In this document: in pieces, positions 57,384 through 64,000 of the stretch
Numbering within the stretch: the stretch's first letter is position 1
Layout: every line of letters begins with the position of its first letter
Origin: Adiantum capillus-veneris
Taxonomy: Eukaryota > Streptophyta > Polypodiopsida > Polypodiales > Pteridaceae
Reading direction: 5' to 3'
Assembly: GCA_014529385.2 (NCBI GenBank)
Contig: CM043957.1
Coordinates: 69,160,503 to 69,224,502, forward strand
Length of the DNA: 64,000 bases
Translations under genes and position numbers: made by a program
Notes under the pieces: generated by a model
The model's database searches: none
What the model was told of the DNA's origin: nothing
What the model saw: only the letters and a program-made list of their open reading frames with translations

Positions 57384-58943
57384 TGACGGGAGCAAAGCGA
57401 ACCCCGAACCCCAACGGCCTCTAAAACACCGGGGACCGAATGGCGCGCCTCGAGCCTGTCATGGTAAAGCAAATAGGGGGCACCACCTAGCTTCAGCGGC
57501 TAGGACGCAAACAACACACCACCATAAAAAAGTTTTCATCCAAGAGAGATGGATGCTTGGGAGTAATGATGAAAAGGAAAGGGAATGAGATCAAGTGAGA
57601 GAGAGAGAGAGAGAGAGTGAGGGAGGGGGTATAGCAGCTTAGTACTTAGGCATCACAAAAGGATGGCGAATCCGCACACCCTTCACAAATACACAAGCTC
57701 ACTCCAAAACACAAGACTAGGTGGCGATTCCGCACACCTCACATGGGCAAAACATTGCAAGAAAACATACTCACAAAACCTCAAGCTTTATTTAGAGAAT
57801 TAGACGATGAAATGGGGAGCATAGGGTAGGGGAATGAGAAGGGAGAGAGTGGTAGAGCACATGGCGGATAGGTGGGAGTTGATGGCGAAGACTCGCACGA
57901 GGATTATGGCCATCATCCTTCATTTAGTTGCCCTTCATCTTCCATAGCCAAGGGTGTAGAGGTCATGCTCAAGACAAGCATGGTGATTGCGGTGATGGTG
58001 ATGGTGATGGTGTGGGTGTGTGTGTGTGCACTAGGCACACACAGTGCATAGTGTGTTCTTTGGTGATGTTGTGTGTGTGTTTAGTGTGATGGTGACCCCT
58101 CTTTATATAGGGGAGGAGGGGGGAGAAATTATAGAATTTAGAAATGAAGAAATCATTATCTACATAGGCCATGTGACTGTGGGCCCCACTTGTCTGGCTG
58201 TGTGTATATGTGCCAGAACAGCAGTCTCATGAGAGAGAGACTAAGAGAGAGAGATGGGTTGATGAAAAAAAGTGAGAGGTGACATGGAGAATAAAGTAAT
58301 TACAAGAGGGGAGAGAGGGGAGTGTGTTCAGAGGTGAATCTGTGTGCAGATGTGTGTGAACACAAGAAAAATCAGGTAACCACCGGGTGGGGAAGGGTCT
58401 GTGGGCACCTTTTTCAGTGAAACTGAGTGTGTGTGAGTGTGGGGGAGGTTATTTAGCTACAAGACAAGAGACATGGCGCCCTTTAGAGAGAGAGGGGGGG
58501 TATTTGGGTCATGGGATATGATAGGAGAGAGAAAGGGGGGGTGGGGTATACTATTTTGGAAGATAGGATAAGTTGCATGTGAGTTAGGGTGCATTATTGG
58601 TGAGTTAGAATGCATTATTGGTGAGAGGTGGGGTAGCTTGAGGGGAGAGAGAAAGGAGAAAGGACAAGGGGAAGAGAGAGGGGGTTGACCTTTTGAGTGG
58701 AGGAGAGGAAAAGGGACACACAGCGGGGCATCAATGAAGAAAAAGGAGGCAAGGTGGGGATGGGCTGCCCCGCAGGCATGAGGTGGTCTATTTTACCTTT
58801 CTCATATATTTACATAATCATACTTTATTTTTTTTCTTACTTTTCTAATGCCTTTTATCACTCCCTCCCTAAGAGGAGGTTTCCATGGGGTGGGGACGAG
58901 AGAAGAGGGGTATGGGAGCTTGGCTTGTGAAAAGCCCCCATCA
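57384..58943 (-). repeat. 3' LTR of the gag-only element
   Basis: 1560 bp, rich in GA/GGG and GTGTG tracts. Short open frames in it recur identically in the other LTR and are not genes. Confidence 0.95.
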
Positions 58944-58946
58944 TTA

Positions 58947-58961
58947 GCCCTCCCCTTTTGG
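58947..58961 (-). other. Polypurine tract of the gag-only element
   Basis: The minus strand reads AAAAGGGGAGGG close to the start of the 3' LTR. Confidence 0.88.
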
Positions 58962-59086
58962 CTAGAGGCATTCATGTCTCTAGCTCTGTTTCTTCTTCCG
59001 CTTAGTTGTAGGATTCGATATCGAGTTGCCTTCTGAACTAGCCATTCCATTTGGCCATTGGTGAGATTTCTGGGATATTCATGAAT

Positions 59087-61397
59087 CTATAACAGGTCCG
59101 AGTGATAACTTGTTCCTTGGAATAGTGTCGGTTGATTAAATGGGAAGCCCATGGCTTCCAGAACTTTGTGCCAATGTCCTCCTGGATCCCAAGTGAAAAA
59201 TAAGATCATTGTTTGCAGTGTCCGAACAATAAAATTTGCATGCCAAATTGGATCAAATTTGTAACCACCAGTAGCGAGAGGGGAAATGAGCATCTTGGCT
59301 CCTGCAAAGACAGAACTAAAAATTATGATTCCCAAGAGTGTACCAAGAATCCACCATATATGGCCGCCTTGTTGGTGTGGTGAGCTCAAGTTGTCTTCAG
59401 AGTCCTGCTTACTGCCATTAGAAAAAACTGCAAGCATATCATGCTTCTTTTGGGTGTGCTCAAACATGTCAGCTTCCTTTACTGATGCTAATAGCAAGCC
59501 ACCAACCTTGCGGCTTAAATACAAGTGTAATCCACTTACCTTTCTCCAAAGAGAGGATGCACTATTTGTAAAAAATTGTACCAAATTGCGAATGAGGTCC
59601 TTATTCTTGCATTCTATCAGGCTTTTGTCTATCCATGGCTCCTTTGCTCTTATCTCCATGCTGATCTTCTCTCTATATGTTAGAGCAGCTAGCCATAGCC
59701 ATAGGTCTGATGCATCCCATGCAAACACAATGCTGTGTTGTGGAGGAGTTTGGAACATCCTTAAAAGGTTGGCAACATATTGATCATCAAACTTACTCTG
59801 AACACCCTCACATAAACTGGAGGCATTACCCATATCCAAGTTTATAACACCCTTCAGTAGACTAGAGGCATTACCCATCTCCAATTCTATAACACTACAC
59901 AATAAAGTCTTGCTCAGCTGCCAAGCCTCTGGAACAATAGCCAACTCCAAACCTTCAGTCATACTTACCTCTTCGTTATGGTCCTCAAGTGAAACTGCCT
60001 TGATGCAAGATTCCTTTAGCTTGCTACACTGTCCTGGGTCCATGCTGGTGCACAGGCTTCCGTTTTCAAAGCCCTCCCCTTTGCTTGATATGTTGTCCAT
60101 CTTCTGCAAAGCCTTGCTAACAGGCTGGTTTTCCTCTTCTCTTGTATCTTTCATGACCTTTTCATTCCTCTTACTCTGACGAGGCCTAATCAACATTTTA
60201 CACCTTCTTATCCTTACTACCCAATGCTGTTGATTGATCGCTTTGGTGCCTATTTCATTCAAGGTTAAAGATGTACTCACATTTGTAACACAATTTTCTT
60301 GACTTACCTCCCCCACCTGGGTAGAATCTTTTGATTCTTTAACCTCTTGTTCCACTTCTTGAGTTCTTTGAATAGTCTTCTTACTTGATCCTTCTTCTGT
60401 TACACTCATTTTGACCTCTTCTGTAAGACCAATGATACTTGGTGTGCGGGTACCAATTGGTGGTGGGCGTAGGATGATTGTAAGTGGTGATTGTGGCGGA
60501 CGTAGAATTTGTGTTGGTGGGGCTGGTGCTCGGGGTGGGGGTGTTCTTTCTCTAGGGGGTGACAATTGGTTCCTCCTACCTTCTCTATTATAGTTTTGTT
60601 GTGGTTTGGGACAATAGTACATACCGTGACCATCTTCTCCGTAGTTGTAGCAATGATACTCCCTGTTTTGTCATCGTGCTCTTCCAGGGTCTTGATCTCT
60701 TTCTTGACTCCTCCCTTGCTGTATTAAGTGGACAGACAAATTCTGCAGTTGGTCAGTAATATGGGCCAACATATCTTGTTGGTCATCTCTTACCCCAAGA
60801 GCCGGTGGTGGTGGTGGAATGGTGGTTGTCGTAGTTGCTGGTCGACGCGATGTTCCTGATTCTGTTGACTCGGTTTCTTTGGCTTTCATTCGCAGCTTCT
60901 TGTCTTTAAGGCGAGCAATCTCAACGGCCAACTCGTACGTAGCCGGGAATCTACCTTTCACCTTCTCCTTGAGAAGCGGCCATAAGCCATGCATGAATCG
61001 ATCTTTTTTTAGGAAATCGGGTGCAGCTTCCCCCCTAGCCAGTGACTCAACCCACCGTTCCCACAAATCCACAAATTTGGACTCATAGGTGGCATATTCT
61101 AAAAGACCCTCCTGCTTCAAGTCTCTCAACTTGTCCCACAACTTTTCTGAAGTGGTACCTCCCCCAAAGCGCCTCTTAAAAGCGGTTTTAAGGGTTCCCA
61201 GTCATCCTTGGTTGCTTGTGGAAGTGCATTGTACCTTGATCTAGCTTCTAGCTTCATGAGATGCTTAAAGATTCTAACCCGGGATTCATCTGTATCTTTG
61301 TTGCTCACTACACATGCTACATCAAAGTCATCTAGGAAGTCTGTTACCAAATCCTCCCCCTGCTTTCCTTAAAATGTTGGAAATGCTACACTTGCCA
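59087..61397 (-). pseudogene. Gag with zinc-knuckle remnant and long C-terminal extension
   Basis: From ATG 61397 (MASVAFPTF), a gypsy-type gag (Retrotrans_gag-like) follows with FLDDFDVACVV, KLWDKLRDLKQEG, ESKFVDLWERW and FMHGLWPLLKEKV. Lesions: TAA at about 61370; a one-base shift near 61175 (between DDWEPLK and RRFGGGTTSEK); TGA at 60671. Just after the TGA the same frame reads CYNYGEDGHGMYYC, a CCHC knuckle whose second Cys is Tyr. The frame then stays open for another 500 residues to 59087: a Pro-rich part, an acidic Ser/Lys/Glu part, and a region near the end with a hydrophobic segment IWWILGTLLGIIIFSSVFAG that looks membrane-spanning. The extension has no pol motif and I do not recognise it. 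Its position after gag recalls env-like ORFs of some plant elements, but similarity is not shown. Confidence 0.75.
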
Positions 61398-61483
61398 TGA
61401 TTACTGAGAGAGAGCTAGAAAGACACACTGCTTAACTTGCAAAAGTTTTTTTTTCTTCTTTACAAGGAGGCGTGTATACCCTC

Positions 61484-62185
61484 TTATACTAGGACATAGA
61501 TTAAAACTTCAAACGGTACATTGCCTTGTACCAAAGGTAAGACAAATGGTTGATCTGATGCCAGAACCTCCAAAAACCGCTCCCCACCCGACATGGTGTC
61601 AATGACGTGCTGGTAGTGAGACTTCAAATCCAGTATTACCTTGATTGAGCGTACACGTGTTGGTATGTGTGATCTGTCTTGAGGTAGGTTGTACTGATTC
61701 ATGTGAATCTTAGAGGTGCTTAGTCACTGTCCAAGCTTGTGGGAGAGGGTGGTGTTCTTTCTTGAACCAAACTCAGTAGATCCCTAGTTTCTCTAGTGAG
61801 AGTGTGAGCCAATGCTTCCGTTATCTGTGCTGCAGCATCAGGTGTGACTTGAAAACTGACTGTGATAATTACATCGGTGACTTGAGTTACCCGATTCTCA
61901 AAGTAGAATAGTGTTGATTCTCTATTGTGTAGAGCTCCTTCCATTTTGTTGTTGTGGGTTGGTTGTAGGTTGCGAACGTGGTTTCGACCTTCTCCTTCTT
62001 CTTCTTGGCACTTGGCCTATGTATATCCACTGGGTTTGGCGTGTTGGTTGACTCTCCCACTGCAAATCGATTACCGTTACGCCTGGCACTCGAGCTTCGA
62101 TGGAGATGCGGAGTTCGTCTAGTTGTGCTTGGAGCTCTTCTTCTTCTGTCGTCCAATTAGCAAATCCTGCTAGCCATTCATCCAT
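61484..62185 (-). other. Leader region of the gag-only element with small open frames
   Basis: Between primer site and gag are several overlapping minus-strand frames (62185-61922 starting MDEWLAGFANW, 61944-61720, 61702-61484). One of them may be a decayed N-terminal extension of gag. None has a domain I recognise. Confidence 0.35.
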
Positions 62186-62236
62186 TCACAATAGTTTAAG
62201 GGTTTCAGTCTTGTAAACTGAAGGGTTTCATGAAAA

Positions 62237-62256
62237 GATCCTCCGTGGGGGCACCA
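62237..62256 (-). other. Candidate primer binding site, not initiator Met type
   Basis: The minus strand reads TGGTGCCCCCACGGAGGATC two bases after the 5' LTR. It starts TGG as expected for pairing with a tRNA CCA end, but differs from the TGGTATCAGAGC used by the other elements here. I cannot name the tRNA. Confidence 0.7.
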
Positions 62257-62258
62257 AA

Positions 62259-62468
62259 TGACAGGAGCAAAGCGAACCCCGAACCCTGACGGCCTCTAAA
62301 ACACCGCGGACCGAATGGCGCGCCTCGAGCCTGTCATGGTAAAGCAAACAGGGGGCACCACCTAGCTTCAGCGGCTAGGACGCAAACAACACACCACCAT
62401 AAAAAAGTTTTCATCCAAGAGAGATGGATGCTTGGGAGTAATGATGAAAAGGAAAGCAAATGAGATCA

Positions 62469-62505
<37 letters not shown>

Positions 62506-63819
62506 GGGAGGGGGTATAGCGGCTTAGTACTTAGGCATCACAAAAGGATGGCGAATCCGCACACCCTTCACAAATACACAAGCTCACCCCAAAACACAAG
62601 ACTAGGTGGCGATTCCGCACACCTCACATGGGCAAAACATTGCAAGAAAACATACTCACAAAACCTTAAACTTTATTTAGAGAATTAGGCGATGAAATGG
62701 GGAGCATAGGGTAGGGGAATGAGAAGGGAGAGAGTGGTAGAGCACATGGCGGATAGGTGGGAGTTGATGGCGAAGACTCGCATGAGGATTATGGCCATCA
62801 TCCTTCATTTAGTTGCCCTTCATCTTCCATAGCCAAGGGTGTAGAGGTCATGCTCAAGACAAGCATGGTGATTGCGGTGATGGTGATGGTGATGGTGTGG
62901 GTGTGTGTGTGTGCACTAGGCACACACAGTGCATAGTGTGTTCTTTGGTGATGTTGTGTGTGTGTTTAGTGTGATGGTGACCCATCTTTATATAGGGGAG
63001 GAGGGGGGAGAAATTATAGAATTTAGAAATGAAGAAATCATTATCTACATAGGCCATGTGACTGTGGGCCCCACTTGTCTGGCTGTGTGTATATGTGCCA
63101 GAACAGCAGTCTCATGAGAGAGAGACTAAGAGAGAGAGATGGGTTGATGAAAAAAAGTGAGAGGTGACATGGAGAATAAAGTAATTACAAGAGGGGAGTG
63201 TGTTCAGAGGTGAATCTGTGTGCAGATGTGTGTGAACACAAGAAAAATCAGGTAACCACCGGGTGGGGATGGGTATGTGGGCACCTTTTTCAGTGAAACT
63301 GAGTATGTGTGAGTGTGGGGGAGGTTATTTAGCTACAAGACAAGAGACATGGCGCCCTTTAGAGAGAGAGGGGGGGTATTTGGGTCATGGGATATGACAG
63401 GAGAGAGAAAGGGGGGGTGGGGTATACTATTTTGGAAGATAGAATAAGTTGCATGTGAGTTAGGGTGCATTATTGCTGAGTTAGAATGCATTATTGGTGA
63501 GAGGTGGGGTAGCTTGAGGGGAGAGAGAAAGGAGAAAGGACAAGGGGAAGAGAGAGGGGGTTGACCTTTTGAGTGGAGGAGAGGAAAAGGGACACACAGC
63601 GGGGCATCAATGAAGAAAAAGGAGGCAAGGTGGGGATGGGCTGCCCCGCCGGCATGAGGTGGTCTATTTTACCTTTCTCATATATTTACATAATCATACT
63701 TTATTTTTTTTCTTACTTTTCTAATGCCTTTTATCACTCCCTCCCTAAGAGGAGGTTTCCATGGGGTGGGGACGAGAGAAGAGGGGTATGGGAGCTTGGC
63801 TTGTGAAAAGCCCCCATCA
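62259..63819 (-). repeat. 5' LTR of the gag-only element
   Basis: 1561 bp partner of 57384-58943. It has a longer GA run near 62470 and lacks about 10 bases near 63195. Confidence 0.95.
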
Positions 63820-64000
63820 CTAGCACTTCTTTTTAGAACACAAACTTCAAACACAATTGAAAAATGTTTGAGTTCCACTTATTGGTTTCCTGGTAAGCAT
63901 GGCATCTTTAAATTTTTCTTGTTGAGAAGTTGGATATACTTCTTCTATCTTGAAATATCTAGAAGTGCATACTATGGCACTATATGGAAAACTATGTGCA
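63820..64000. other. Flank, nothing recognised
   Basis: Begins with the CTAG target duplication. AT-rich, no feature to the window edge. Confidence 0.6.

Larger units (their letters stand above)
57384..63819 (-). mobile_element. LTR retrotransposon with gag but no pol (TR-GAG type)
   Basis: LTRs 57384-58943 and 62259-63819, each about 1.56 kb, TGAC to CATCA. They are flanked by CTAG (57380-57383 and 63820-63823), or ACTAG if the last A is shared. By eye they differ at about 20-25 positions plus one small indel and GA-length changes, so the insertion is recent. The internal part (58944-62258, 3.3 kb, minus strand) has a gag-type frame and a long extension but no protease, reverse transcriptase or integrase motif. 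It must depend on another element. Confidence 0.93.

Noticed and set aside
57969-58232. Small open frames repeated exactly near 62854-63117 and 63573-63806
   Set aside because: They recur only because both LTRs of one element contain them; no protein features.
59286-59783. 165-residue plus-strand frame
   Set aside because: Antisense to the gag extension, which is longer and continues the gag frame with LTR, primer-site and polypurine-tract polarity supporting the minus strand.
59087-60622. Idea that the extension is a retroviral envelope
   Set aside because: Only one hydrophobic segment and its position suggest this; no signal peptide, cleavage site or recognisable similarity, so I leave it as an unknown extension.

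Overview
The window looks like nuclear DNA of a large-genome land plant. It has spliced plant-type genes, Ty1/copia and Ty3/gypsy elements primed by initiator tRNA-Met, CACTA and MULE transposon remains, LINE pieces, and very many (GA)n, (CT)n and (TG)n tracts. A fern is my guess from the general look of the repeats, but no marker in the window decides it. No rRNA, tRNA, CRISPR or organellar genes were seen.

Layout. 1-8200 holds decayed coding blocks: an unrecognised minus-strand gene remnant, a 145-bp foldback, and a broken MULE-type transposase with a SWIM finger. 8550-13300 is microsatellite-rich, with a degenerate reverse-transcriptase-like reading frame and a LINE ORF1/endonuclease fragment. 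13400-17606 (minus) is the one convincing host gene, a two-exon PHD-finger protein of 479 residues with a 2.77-kb intron. 17055-31763 and 36297-45834 are two diverged copies of one segment in direct orientation. Five transposon insertions are each present in only one copy, and the other copy shows the empty site. Copy 1 carries a copia element that has a relative of its own family nested inside it (19484-29710) and a 5'-truncated LINE. Copy 2 carries an LTR-only insertion, a 779-bp TTAA-flanked inverted-repeat element and a third copia element. Copy 2 also keeps a dead copy of exon 1 of the PHD gene.

Between the copies (31838-36296) lie an inverted LTR fragment and a fragment of a CACTA transposase. 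45835-53741 is a decayed Ty3/gypsy element on the minus strand. It abuts the 3' half of a CACTA transposon (53742-57234) whose remaining genes, the C-terminal end of TNP2 and a complete three-exon Transposase_24-type gene, are open. 57384-63819 is a young LTR element flanked by CTAG. It has a gag but no pol, and its gag frame runs into a long C-terminal extension with a membrane-spanning segment.

Almost everything except the PHD gene is transposon-derived. The most informative aspects are the relative dating given by the paired segments, the nearly identical LTRs around a coding-dead copia copy, and the gag-only element with its unusual extension.
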